Shown one piece after another: positions 53,159 through 64,000 of a stretch of 64,000 nt of DNA. Where the stretch lies: positions 16,515,726 through 16,579,725 of the forward strand of contig NC_063448.1 in the NCBI RefSeq assembly GCF_020379485.1, given 5' to 3'. The notes beneath the pieces are model-generated. The model made no database searches, was not told the DNA's origin, and worked only from the letters and a program-made list of their open reading frames with translations. The translations under genes were made by a program, and so were the position numbers. The DNA is from Brassica napus (Eukaryota; Streptophyta; Magnoliopsida; Brassicales; Brassicaceae). How positions within the stretch are numbered: position 1 is the stretch's first letter; each line of letters starts with the position of its first letter.

Positions 53159-54358
53159 GGTAGCATTGGCACGCTCCCGATCTTGAGCCATCTTGAGACC
53201 GAGCTTTAGCTCGCGAATAACCTTCTTTATCTTGCTAAGTTCGTCAGAACGCGGAACATCCTGTAGGCACCTTTCTAAAGTCGCCGCGAACTCATTGTTA
53301 GCTTCCATAGCCTGAAACATGGCAGATCAATACAGACAAATCGAACCAAAGATTCAACAATGATCATATTTCAAAAGAACCACCTTAGCATGGGCCACGG
53401 CCATCTTTACATAGGCTTCGCGCTCCGACATATTACGCAGAGAAGGAAGCGGACATCCAGCAGGTTTGAAGCGCCTCACCAAATGAGCAACACTATCCGG
53501 ATCTTCAGTAATAGGACAATCCTTGGAATGCGAGAATTGCCAATGAAACGGCTTGGCAACAGCTGTATCATTTGAGACAACGAGACGACGGTCCAAACCA
53601 TTCGTCTTAGCCTTCTTCGGAGGACGATCACGCCCATCCGAACCCGTTAGGCTGCTCGACTTAACACGAGCAACATATGTTTCACCTTCGGGATCTTTGG
53701 TCCCTTGGGATGAAGACCGCGGAAGTCGGGTCTCCTCACGCAGAACCTCTGTAAGCGCGTCGCTCGCATCTCCGGATCGAATACGTTCCGTATTGGCAAC
53801 ACAAGTTCGAGTTCGCACCCTGTCGGAATCACGAGAGTTTGATCTTCTCTAAGTCATGTTTATTAGCAAGCAAAAATGAAACTGAATGAAATACTACGGC
53901 AAATCCCAGAACAGACCTGGCAGCCTTATAAAGATCGACACCTCGCGATATCCCAGCGACCCAAACAAAAGAATCTCGAAAACTAGGGAAACCAGGATAT
54001 TCTGAAATTTTATACTTATCCATTGGAAGATATTCAAAATGTCGAGATCAAAGATTGGCAAAATCCGAAAGATATTAAACAAAAACAAGAAAGCTTACTA
54101 GAAACAGAATCATCGGGGCCAGACGACCCCCCAATTTGATCCACTAAATCATCTGAGACTTGAGGAAGATCGAACTCAGAGATTGACCAATCAGGCACAG
54201 CGGCTGATGCAAGAAGATCCACACAATCTTTTTCCATTTCCTTCAAACGAGCAAGCTCCGCGTCCACAGTCAAGCCCCTATCTTTGAGCTCGGTCAGGAG
54301 ATCGATATTCGCGACCACCTCCTGAAGCTGAATGTCAGCTGATATTTCATCTTTCTTG
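53159..54358 (-). pseudogene. Antisense-ORF gene of a Tat-like element, copy 1 (3' part)
   Basis: Minus-strand exons can be traced. 54099-54358 (ELKDRGLTVDAELARLKEME, coiled and acidic) ends at GTAAGC. About 53384-53849 (SSLTGSDGRDRPPKKAKTNG, HWQFSHSKDCPITEDPDSVA) ends AAG at GTGGTT. 53159-53311 (AMEANNEFAATLERCLQDVP) starts after TTTCAG. The protein resembles the other antisense ORFs in the window: charged, with a nuclear-signal-like PPKKAK and coiled segments. Upstream it is cut by an LTR fragment at 54359, and downstream by the family 2 LTR at 53158. Confidence 0.5.
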
Positions 54359-55080
54359 CTCGCACTGTCGATTTCCGTTTAAATTAGGAAAGTAGGAGAA
54401 CCCTAGTTTCCCAGAGGTCCCGGATATCTGCTAATACCACACACCAAGCAATCAAAACACGAAACGAGAACAGTAATAAAATTAGAAATCGAAAAAGAGA
54501 GCAAGATAGTTCTTATTCCGAATCTGCGTTTGAGCGTTTACAACAAGGTAAGTGCCTGGGCTTCGAAAGCTGTCCGCGAGATTCCTAGTTCTAAAAATCT
54601 ATGACGGCAAAAACCTAATTGAGTCGCAGCTCGAATAACAAAAACGAAAAATTGCCTAAAATCGCTCTAAATGCTAAGTTTGCTGTGAAAAAAGTTTTTT
54701 TTTATGCCTCTCGCCTGGGACTCCTTATATACTCGCTCCTAGGTCAGTTTACGCTTTCCCTCTTCTGCCCTTAAGCCGTCATAGCTTGAAAATGGAGTTA
54801 TTCCATTTTTCCCGATCTTCGTAATTATCTTCGAAAACTTCGTATTTATCTGCGTAAACTTGACATTTATCTTTCCTTGCGAACCAAGCATAAACCGTCC
54901 CACGGTTTATGAGCCTTCGGTTAAGAAATCGTAAGTGGGGTTCGAGTCACATCTTAGGTCTCTTTGGGCCATCTTTTGACTTGAAACATTTATTACGGCT
55001 TCTTCCGAAAAAAATGGACTTTCTGCGGTTTTTATCGTAAAGTTCGATTGATGACTTCAAATGACGAGAAACATGAAATG
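54359..55080 (-). mobile_element. Family 1 LTR fragment (both ends missing)
   Basis: It begins CGCACTGTCGATTTCCGTTT, lacking the first TGTGGGAACC part, includes the complementary TATA region near 54725, and stops at CATGAAATGGG before the palindrome zone. It sits between the two copies of the antisense-ORF duplication. Confidence 0.8.
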
Positions 55081-55928
55081 GGTTTGAAGCGCCTCACCAA
55101 ATGAGCAACACTATCCGGATCTTCAGTAATAGGACAATCCTTGGAATGCGAGAATTGCCAATGAAACGGCTTGGCAACAGCCGTATCATTTGAGACAACG
55201 AGACGACGGTCCGAACCATTCGTTTTAGCCTTCTTCGGAGGACGATCACGCCCATCCGAACCCGTTAGGCTGCTCGACTTAACACGAGCAACATATGTTT
55301 CACCTTCGGGATCTTTGGTCCCTTGGGATGAAGACCGAGGAAGTCGGGTCTCCTCACGCAGAACCTCTGTAAGCGCGTCGCTCGTATCTGCGGATCGAAT
55401 ACATTCCGTATTGGCAACACCAGTTCGAGTTTGCACCCTGTCAGAATCACGAGAGTTTGATCTTCTCGAAGTTATGTTTATTAGCAAGCAAAAACGAAAC
55501 TGAATGAAATACTACGGCAAACCCCAGAACATAGCTGGCAGCTTTATAAAGATCGACACCTTGCGATATCCCAACGACCCAAACAAAAGAATCTCGAAAA
55601 CTAGGGAAACCGGGATATTCTGAAATTTTATACTTATCCATTGGAAGATATTCAAAATGTCGAGATCAAAGATTGGTAAAATCCGTAAGATATTAAACAA
55701 AAACAAGAAAGCTTACTAGAAACGGAATCATCGGGGCCAGACGACCCCCCAATTTGATCCACTAAATCATCTGAGACTCGAGGAAGATCGAACTCAGAGA
55801 TCGACCAATCAGGCACAGCGGCCGATGCAAGAAGATCCACACAATCTTTTTCCATTTCCTTCAAAGGAGCAAGCTCCGCGTCCACAGTCAAGCCCCCATC
55901 TTTGAGCTCGATCAGGAGATCGATATTC
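55081..55928 (-). repeat. Second copy of an 848-bp duplication (antisense-ORF gene)
   Basis: It matches 53463-54310 along its whole length at a constant offset of 1618 bp, so there are no net indels and only scattered substitutions. It contains the exon 55717-55928 and most of the next exon. It ends where the non-autonomous family 1 element begins at 55929. Confidence 0.9.
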
Positions 55929-57179
55929 AAATTTCAGTTTGATATTGGTACAGGTTTTCTGTATGCATGATTGCGACAAAAAAATGATGTATAGTCTTTG
56001 AGATTATGTTCATGATCGTCTGGATATGTTGCTAGCGTTTAGACGAATTTTAGATTGTCGTTTGCCTATTTGGGACGAATTTCTTTGACGAAATCGTTTT
56101 CTTAATGATTTGCAAAACTTTTCGAAGTTTGAGAGTATACGAGTATAGTATACGTACCTACTCCCTTTTTTTTTACGAAAGAAGACGGTTGAACCGATAC
56201 TTTGAAAGGTTGTGTACGTTTCTTCTTCTGAGGTTTGGAATGATCGATAATCCGGGACGACTTAAAGACGGCGCTTGGACTGTGAATTGGTTGTTTCCAC
56301 GTTGACGACTTGGAATATGTCGGTTCCGAGAAAATTGCTAGAAATGAATCAGTTTTAAGACGACGTTCATGTCTTTAGTTTATTCTCTCTTTAGGAAGCG
56401 AGCTTGATATGCGTGGCGATCGTTTCTCGATTTTCGGAGAGTTTAGATCGGTTTGCAAGATCTGGCTGAACAGTTATGGAACGATATATCGAGACAGAAA
56501 AAATCGCCTAAGACTTAGTTCGCTAGACTATCCACCTAGGTTTTACGTTCCCTAAAGTTCTATGGCAGTCACAAAGGCGTTTTTATTTCTTAGTAATTTC
56601 CTACGAAAATTCCAAGTCTGATTTCAAAAATTTCAAGTTGGAAATACCTTAGTTCTTTCGAAGATGCAGATTTATCTCTCTCAGTTTTGCTGGCTCATTC
56701 CCCCTTCCTCCTCTCGTGTATCTTCGCCATTTTCGATATTGGTGTTTATCCTTTGAAACTTGACATTTATCTTCCGAACTTGACTGTTATCTTCTCCTTT
56801 AGATACGACTTCAATTTTTATAAAAAGGTTCAACGTAATCGTATAGTTGAGGCGGCTAAGGTGTTAAGTTAACTGTTGCCGTTTTATACGATTAATTTGA
56901 ATCTATGCGAGAAAACAAATCGTTGTGGGTTTTTTTTTTATCGTAAAGTTTCAATGGTAACTCCCATCGAGACGACACAAAAAATGTTTCGGTCGAGATT
57001 CGAAGGAGAACGCAAAGATGGAGGTAAGGGCGAGCAAGCCAAGGAGTTTAGACGAGTCTAACTTGTTTTCGTCGTAGAATCTCAACGGAAACTCCGATTG
57101 AGACGAAACGAAAAGTCTTTCGACCGGATTCAAAAGAGAACACAAAGGAGGAGCTTTATGAGGCCTGACAGGTCGCTAT

Positions 57180-57700
57180 GTAGCGAGTGGAGGTCTGACA
57201 GATCGCTACGTAGCGAGTAGAAGCAAGCCAAGAAGAGTCCTACTTGATTTCGTCGTAAAATCTCAACGGAAACTCCGATTGAGACGAAACAAAAAGTGTT
57301 TCGATGAGGATTCAAAATAGAACGCAAAGGAGGACCTTTCTGAGGCCTTATAGGTTGCTACGTAGCGAGTGGAGAGTTTGCTTGAGCTTGGTCGCCACGT
57401 AGCGACCGAGCCGTGTGCGTGCTCGGTCGCTGCGTAGCGACCGAGCTGTGTGCGTGCTCGGTCACAGCTCTGTCGCTGCGTAGCGACCGATCTGTGTGCG
57501 TGCTCGGTCGCTGCGTAGCGACCGAGCTGTGTTCGTGCTCGGTCGCTACGTAGCGACCGAGCTTTGTGCGTGCTCGGTCGCTACGTAGCGACTGAGCTGT
57601 GTGTGTGCTCGGTCGCTACGTAACGACCGAACCTTGTGCATGCTCTGTTGCTACGTAGAGACCGAGCTTGGCTAGAGCTTGATCGCTACGTAGAGACCGA
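57180..57700. repeat. Palindromes in the internal domain
   Basis: GGTCGCTACGTAGCGACC-type palindromes are joined by GAGCTGTGTGCGTGCTC links. They lie inside the element rather than in its LTR, unlike the other family 1 clusters. Confidence 0.85.
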
Positions 57701-58146
57701 GCTGTGTAATTGATTTGCTGCGCTTCCTTTTTCCGCGATTAACCTAGGGGTTTTCTGCTGTTTTTAGGAGAACAAGTTTTACCGTTCCGAAAAGTTTTCG
57801 GAAAACGTTTTGGTAAAACCCTTACGCATTGAAACTTCTTTAGCTCGAAAATGAGCCAAACTTATGGGATTTGATAAAATTTATCATTTTCCTTTATGTT
57901 TAGACAGAGAAATCGCGAGCTCGTTTTGTAGCACTTCCTGTTGGCGAAAAGTCGCGGCTAGGTTTTTCGATCTTTTTTTTCAGACACTGTGGCGTTTGCG
58001 TAAGTGTTGGCCATAGGTGCAGTCGCGGCTGGGGTTTTCTTACCAGCGTTGTTTCGAACTGCGATTTTGATCTTTCGTATTTCCCGACATTGTTTTGATT
58101 AAGCGTTTTGTGGTTGAGAGTTAGATTGATCCGTACCACCCCCCCC

Positions 58147-58165
58147 CCTCCTTCTAGCGCCAAAC
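58147..58165 (-). other. Primer-binding-site region
   Basis: On the minus strand GTTTGGCGCTAGAAGGAGG directly follows the LTR end. A C-rich run (58138-58148) lies next to it. Confidence 0.65.
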
Positions 58166-59505
58166 TGTGGGAACCAAAATTCGCACTGTCGATTTCCGTT
58201 TAAATTAGGAAAGCAGGAGAACCCTAGTTTCCCAGAGGTCCCAGATATCTGCTAATTCCACACGCCAAGCAATCAGTACACGAAACGAGAACATTAATAA
58301 AATAAGAAATCAAAAAAGAGAGCAAGAAACTTATTCCGAATCTGCGTTTGAGTGTTTACAACAAGGTAAGTGCATGGGCTACGAGAGCTGTCGGCGAGAT
58401 TCCTAGTTCTAAAAACCATAAGTTGGCAAAAACCTAATTCAGTCGCAGGTCGAATAACAAAAACGAAAATTTCTTAAAATCGCTCTAAATGCTAAGTTTG
58501 CTGTGAAAAAGTATTTTTTTATGCCTCTCGCCTGGGACTCCTTATATACTCGCTCCTAGGTGGGTTTACGCTTTCCCTCTTCTGCCCTTAAGCCATCATA
58601 CTTGAAAACGGAGATATTCCATATTTTCCGATCTTCATAATTATCTTCGAAAACTTCGTTATTATCCACGGACACTTGGCATTTATCTTTCCTTGCGAAC
58701 CAAGCATAAACCATCCCACGGTTTATGGGCCTTCGGTTAAGAAATCGTAAGTGGGTTTCGAGTCACGTCTTAAGTCTCTTTGGGCTGTCATTTGACTCAA
58801 AACGTTTATTAAGGCTTCTTTGGATTTGTGTCGTATCGACGTTTCGGGAAAGCTCGATCGCTTCGTAACAATCAAAACGTGCATGTGCTCGGTCACTGCG
58901 TAACGACCAAGCTTGGTTCGAGCTGGGTCGCTACGTAGCGACCGAGCTTGGCTCGAGCTCAATCGCTACGTAGCAACCAAGCAGTACGCGTGCTCGGTCG
59001 CTACGTAGCGACCGAGCTGTACGCGTACTCGGTCACTTTTGGCTTGAGCTCGGTCGCTATGTAGCGACCGGGCAGTACACGTGCTCGGTCGCTAAGTGGA
59101 GACCGAGCTTGGCTCGAGCTCTGTTGCTACGTAGCAACCGAGCAGTACGCTTTCTCGATCGCTACATAGCGACTGATCTTGGCTCGAGCTCGGTCGCTAC
59201 GAGCTTGGTTCGAGCTCGGTCGCTACGTAGCGACCGAGCAGTGTGCATGCATGGTCGCTGTGTAGCGATCCTGCATGGCTTGTCCGTGGTCCGATTGCCA
59301 TACTCGAGCTCGTCCGTGGCTGGGTTAGATACGTCTGTTGCCTTGGGACAGCCGGTATTTGATTCAATCGAGATTTGAACAAGATTTTACCGCGAGGCTC
59401 TTCGTAAAGATTTCTTTACGAAGATTACTTTTCGTAAAAACGTTCATGCTGATTTTTACCGACTTTTAGACATTGATTTCGTCGTGACCGATTTTGACCC
59501 CAGCA
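58166..59505 (-). mobile_element. Family 1 5' LTR (1340 bp)
   Basis: On the plus strand it starts TGTGGGAACCAAAATTCGCA and ends CGATTTTGACCCCAGCA. Palindromes occupy 58855-59270. It is inserted in an antisense-ORF exon, whose halves are at 59506-59765 and 55081-55928. Confidence 0.85.
58855..59270. repeat. U3 palindrome cluster
   Basis: About ten GGTCGCTACGTAGCGACC-type palindromes, many with substitutions, are linked by GAGCTTGGCTCGAGCTC or GAGCAGTACGCGTGCTC. Confidence 0.85.
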
Positions 59506-59765
59506 ACCTCCTGGTGCTTGGCTGCAGTGTCACGACGAGCATTACGAGAAGCACGGCGAACGTCCCGATCTCTCTCAACCTCGAGTGCCGCAATTCTTGC
59601 CCTTTGAGCGACCACCTGGGATTTGAGAGCCTTATTTTTCAGATTAATTCTCTTCAGGTCTTCAGTTAAAGCTTCGATCTTTTCAGCATACTCCTTCCCT
59701 TCTCGCTTGGTAGCTTCAAGCTCCTTCGAAAGCCTTTTGATCTCAGAACCAATGCTTTCGATTTC
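59506..59765 (-). pseudogene. Antisense-ORF gene, 5' coiled-coil exon fragment
   Basis: The minus-strand frame (EIESIGSEIKRLSKELEATK, then NLKNKALKSQVVAQ) is a long coiled coil ending AAKHQEV at the LTR. Copy 1 of the downstream gene reads LQEVVANIDLL at the matching point, so the family 1 element inserted between these halves. Upstream it is cut by an Athila LTR at 59766. Confidence 0.6.
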
Positions 59766-61161
59766 TGATACCACTCAAATTACCCTAAGGAGTGATTTAT
59801 ACTCTCTCAAATAAGAGGTCGAGTTGTAGTACTTAGGGATCGAATTCACAGGGAGCTAGGTAACCAATTAGATCTAAATAGTTTATGATTAAGCTAGGCT
59901 AATAGTTTTTAAAACAGTAAATATAGATAGCAAAGCAGAAAACAGCAAACAAGTTGAACAAGACTATTGTTCAGCTTGGCAGGGAGTTGTTTGATGGAAG
60001 GATGGTTGCTAGATCTAGTGTTTCTATTCAGGTGCTGGAGATTATAATCCTATAGATGCCTAACAGTTGCATGCATGATATATTAGAGCTCAACCCCTTA
60101 ATCACAGTGATCAACGATGACAATGTTTCACTGGTTAACTAACTAGATCTTGGATCTCAACTGTCGTCTTTTGATCACAAGAAAGTGTCGATTGATGGTC
60201 CTATAGGGATATCGATCGATACACCTTTCACAATATCGATCGATTGTTAGAAGACAATATCGATCAATGCTTCTAGTTAAGCCCTAGGCGCAGGTTGATA
60301 ATGCTCAGTAGCTTTCTAGTTCAGCGGTAGACTTTTTCCAGCAGTCCTAGTATGACATATTAGATTCAGGACTGGATGGTCAAGGATGCTTGAATCATGC
60401 AGATTCCTAGGTTCAATATTCTAGTTAGCTAATCTAGAACAAGCATTAAGAACAATCAATCAATGAATACCATAACTTAGCAATATATAGCTGGGGCTAA
60501 TCCCTCTAACCTATTTGAACCCTAAACCTAACAGGTGGATCTATTCAGACATGAAGTTTGTCACAGAAATCATAGATGAATGGATGAAAAGCATAAATAA
60601 TATAAAACCAAAACAATAGACTTCCAGGAGGACTTTGAAGGAGTTCCTCCTTTATGTCCTAACTAAGAACAAGAATCAAAGAAAGCTTAGATAGCGTGTA
60701 GCCGTCAACAATGGCTTAGAAATAACATAAATAGGGTTTCTGGTCATCCAAGGGTATTTTGGTAATTTTGGGTTGCTTCTGGGCTTCAGTCAGTCATAAA
60801 ATATGCTTGGCCCACATTCTGGCATCCACATCGATCGATGTCAAGAGGTCTGCATCGATCGACATACGATCCTGTTCTCGACAGCTTCCTCTCGCGAGGC
60901 AGACTGACAACTCCTCAGTAAAACGGGCATAACTTCTGGTACAGGATGGTGATTGACCTCAAACCGGTGGCATTGGAAAGCTAACTCAAAGATCTATCTT
61001 TTGTCAAAAGATGAGATTAATCTAAAGGTCGGAAGGTCTCCATACATAGCTAGACATCTGACGTGTCTGTGCAGTTCTGCACCTCAAAAGGCCCCAAAAT
61101 CATCATATTTCTCCAGAACGTATCTGAACCTGTAAATACTCTAAATAGACTCTATATAGTA

Positions 61162-62418
61162 GTAAATGTTGGGGTAAAAATCGGTCACGACGGAATCGAT
61201 GTCCTAAAGTCCTCAGAAAAACTGAATCGCGGTCAAAACTTCATAAGCCGAGAAAACGAATAGCCGAAACGGATCGCCCGGCGAGCTCGACCATGACACG
61301 AGCTAGCTTGCCCAACGAGCACGACCGTGTTGCCGGTCGACTCGCCGGCGAGCTGGGCCGCGACACGAGCCAGCTCGCCCGGCGAGCATGGCCGTGTTGC
61401 CGGTCGACTCGCCGGCGAGCTTGGCCGTGACACGAGCAAGCTCGCCTGGCGAGCACGACCGTGTTGCTGGTCGGCTCGCCGGCGAGCTCGACCGTGGCAC
61501 AGATCAGCTCGCCCGGTGAGCGCGGCCAATTCTCCGTGGTTCATTCCGAACCCGGTCCCATCGCATAACCATGCATCTTTGTCCGAAGTTTCCGTAACTC
61601 AGTCTTCGGCTCCGTGGATACGACACCAATGTTCCGTCTAAAAAACATCGTCGAAAGTATTCGGTAAGTAGGGAAGGTTATGTCTCTCAAACGGTTTCCT
61701 ATTCTTCGTAGTAGAGCAGGTTACGGTTAACTTAACACCAACTGCCTCGGCTTTGCGAAGTAACAGGGTTCCGTTGGAAGAACCATGCCCACACCAACGG
61801 CTACTTCGCGAGAAAATCGTAAAAACGCTTAAGTCTCGATACGGCCCAAAGAGGGTCCGAATTGTGGACAACGGCCCATCTATGGTCCCAAAAGAGTTGA
61901 ACCCCAAGACTGGTATGACGGTTTATCTCATCCGCGGGAAGAGATAAATGTCAAATTTCCGAAGATAATCACAAAGAAGAAGGAAATATGGAAAAACCCG
62001 CTTCGCGACAAATCCGGCCGAAGAAGAAGGAAACCGACCTAAGGAGGACCTAGGACGAAGAGAGACAGAAGAGCACATCAGAGCAAACTTAATACTTAGA
62101 ACAACTAAGGCATTTTTCCGTTTTTACTATCGAGATGCGACTCGACTAGGTTAGAACTTAGGTGGCTAGACTAGCAAACATACCGACAGCTCTTGTGGCC
62201 TAGGATCTTACCTGTTGTTCACGCTCAAACGCGAATTCGGAAATAAGACCTCTTTGTTCTCTTTCGCTCTTTTACGATTTATTACTTTCGAATCTTTCAT
62301 ATGGATTGTGTTGTGCGTGGCCCAGCAGATAAGCGAGACTTTCAGGGAAGGCTAGGTTAACTTGGCCTTCCTCCGATTAACAAAACTCGACGAGGTGAAT
62401 TTCGGTTCCCACAGTAAA
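61162..62418 (+). mobile_element. Family 1-like solo LTR (1247 bp) with 5-bp TSD
   Basis: The TSD GTAAA (61162-61166 and 62414-62418) flanks 61167-62413. It starts TGTTGGGGTAAAAATCGGTC and ends AATTTCGGTTCCCACA. Its palindromes are CTCGCCGGCGAG-based (61270-61512), not the CTACGTAG type, so it is a distinct subgroup. Confidence 0.9.
61270..61512. repeat. CTCGCCGGCGAG palindrome cluster
   Basis: Repeats of about 62 bp contain GTCGACTCGCCGGCGAGCT, a spacer with GACACGAGC, and CTCGCCCGGCGAGCA. There are three to four units. Confidence 0.85.
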
Positions 62419-62476
62419 TATATATTAAAACACTTATAGACCATGGCTGAAAATGAGTAAAATCCATGGTTTATCA

Positions 62477-63973
62477 ACTCTCCCAGACTTACCCTTTTGC
62501 TTGTCCTTAAGCAAAACACACAGGTACTCTCTCTGAAAGAGGTTTGAAAACAGCAGGGACTCACACAATTTTAAACTTACTATTTTTACCTCTGCAATGT
62601 TGCAAGCCACATCAAATCAAAATCAACCTTAGAGATACTTTATATGCAATATCCTACCTTAGCAGCCAAATCCATTCATACAGTAACTTAACAAATCATG
62701 TCTGACTAACCCCTTTACTGACTTCATTTCTTGCATAAAATTAAAGTGTAGGCTTTACCTTGGGAGTATCAATCAAAGGACACATGGACTCTTACCCCAG
62801 CATGTATCTGAGTAAACAGGCAGTCTCATTCTGGTTTCCTTTCTCCCTATATCTCCCTTCTCTGAATCCCTTTTCTAGTTTCAATTCCAATGAACATTGA
62901 TGCTGCTACAGTCCATCTTGTTCATCTTATTGACTTTTCTACTTATGTAGCTTTTTCTGGCAAAGTGTAGGCGAATAGTGGGGTCATCGATAATGTATCT
63001 ACCCCTCGCTTCCACAATGTGTGATCATTCCTTTGAATTAGAATAGTGGGGTCATAGGTAATGTACCTACCCCTCTGCCTCTCAGAAAATCATCTCAATC
63101 TTTTTTTCTTTTTCTTTTTCATTCTTTGGGATGCAAAAGGAAGAAGAGAAGGAAACCAAAAATTTACAAACTTGTACCGCTTAGACCTGAAGGAGGATTC
63201 CTATCCAGTGTATACCAAACCCCAAGACAAGCAAGTTAAGCTCAATTAGGTTGGAAGTCAGCTTCAGTTCCTTCAAATAATCTCAGCAAGTGTGGATAAC
63301 TGGCAGGATGATCCATCTCTAGTATACCCTATGGTTAATAAATCTAAGAATGGTGCTAAAGAGTGGTTAGATAACAAGCAAAAATCTAATAAGTTCTGTA
63401 TCCCCTTCTTGACTCAATAAAACTCTTTTGAAAACATTTTGATAAGACTCTTGAACACACTAATATCAGTAAAGATAACCCCAGACTTAAATTACACTGT
63501 CCCCAGTGTATATCTAGTCGGAGTTATGGTGAGAAATAATCATAAGTACATAATTTAACAAGTAAGAACGATGACCTGCTCAGTGTCGATCGACACAATG
63601 AATTGACAATCGGTCATTGTTGATGAAGTGCTGTCGACTGATAGCGACATGGTCTCATCGGTCGATGGCTAGAGCAATCTTTCGACACAATGAAGAGACA
63701 ATCGATCGATGGATATGAAGTGATGTCGATCGATATCGAGCTGGTCTCATCGGTCGATATGCTAAGCAATCGTCTACTCGGATCTGTTTGTTTTTTCTTA
63801 ATAGCTAACTTAAACACAATATTAGTAGAACCTCCCCTAGACTTAAAGAACACTGTGACCAGTGTTATACAGTCTAAGACTGGTGGGGAAAATAAATCAT
63901 AAGGACAATATATAACAAGGAAAAACTGTATACCTGACTTTGATGTTAGTGTCGACCAACACAGTTAAGTGGC
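62477..63973 (-). other. Athila noncoding region next to the split LTR
   Basis: It is AT-rich with a polypurine-tract complement at 62477-62490 and a second similar motif near 63480. Palindromes TGTCGATCGACA and GTCGATCGATATCGA occur at 63585-63760. No env-like frame is seen before the window ends. Confidence 0.55.
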
Positions 63974-64000
63974 TGTGGGAACCAAAATTCGCACTGTCGA
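63974..64000 (-). mobile_element. Start of another family 1 LTR at the window edge
   Basis: TGTGGGAACCAAAATTCGCA is the complement of the family 1 LTR end. The LTR continues beyond the window. Confidence 0.75.

Larger units (their letters stand above)
55929..58165 (-). mobile_element. Internal domain of a second non-autonomous family 1 element
   Basis: The right end has the primer-site motif next to a 5' LTR at 58166. From right to left are a short leader (frame 57900-58163 resembles the gag leader but has no gag), palindromes (57180-57700), diverged 180-bp-type repeats (56935-57370) and a region matching 30600-31200. No gag or pol is found in 2.2 kb. Its 3' LTR is missing, lost at the 55928/55929 junction. 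Confidence 0.6.
59766..62476 (-). mobile_element. Second Athila LTR, split by a solo LTR
   Basis: On the plus strand it starts TGATACCACTCAAATTACCC and ends CCATGGTTTATCA. The adjacent AACTCTCCCAGACTTACCCT is the complement of a polypurine tract. Without the inserted solo LTR and one TSD it measures 1459 bp, close to the other Athila LTR (1432 bp). It carries ATCGATCGAT-type palindromes (60225-60265 and 60827-60870) instead of the GAGCGACC type. Confidence 0.7.

Overview
The window is plant nuclear DNA, almost certainly from a crucifer (Brassica or Raphanus type; this is inferred from TE families and composition, not from a search). It is nearly pure transposable-element sequence of the kind found in pericentromeric or knob heterochromatin. 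I see no intact ordinary host gene: at most one tiny TATA-driven ORF at the left edge and one gene fragment near 6.3-7.4 kb.

Layout. 1-629: edge sequence with a possible 49-codon gene on the minus strand. 630-3144: a non-autonomous Helitron. 3622-5219: two non-LTR retrotransposition events, one of 19 bp and one of 1.44 kb, each with a target-site duplication (TSD). 6011-7380: a decayed MULE transposase N-terminus and a gene fragment. 7382-8525 and 8549-16071: two MULEs, each with a 9-bp TSD, only 23 bp apart. The larger one (7.5 kb) has a mudrA-like transposase, a convergent and broken ULP1-type gene, a giant foldback upstream of the transposase, and an internal deletion that joins the 3' ends of its two genes.

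16529-64000 is a nest of Ty3/gypsy elements. Family 1 (Tat-like) has LTRs starting TGTTGGGG and ending CCCACA and a leader GTTTGGCGCTAGA. Family 2 is a second Tat-like family (LTR TGTTGG(G/T)...CTAACA) with pol, dual RNase H and an antisense ORF. Athila contributes LTRs of about 1.43-1.46 kb, an integrase tail and a broken env-like ORF. Readable nesting includes gag (17.7-19.35 kb) broken by a minus-strand family 1 LTR, that LTR broken by Athila, and Athila integrase broken by another family 1 element. A family 2 element (33.5-49.1 kb) is split by a minus-strand family 1 element, and its 3' LTR is split by a 4.27-kb solo LTR. An Athila LTR (59.8-62.5 kb) is split by a 1.25-kb solo LTR.

The most striking pattern is that several unrelated TE families here carry their own dense arrays of short CG-rich palindromes in noncoding control regions. 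The MULE uses GACGACTTA...TAAGTCGTC, family 1 LTRs use GGTCGCTACGTAGCGACC, one family 1 LTR subgroup uses CTCGCCGGCGAG, and the Athilas use GAGCGACC...GGTCGCTC or ATCGATCGAT. In family 1 the palindrome has grown into 20-bp satellite arrays (27.1-28.3 kb and 44.6-45.9 kb), taking LTR length from about 1.2 kb to 2.3 and 4.3 kb. A second cross-family signal is a module of about 45 nt, always in element-sense orientation, whose copies differ in sequence but keep paired stems.

None of the TE coding regions looks fully functional except possibly the mudrA-like transposase.
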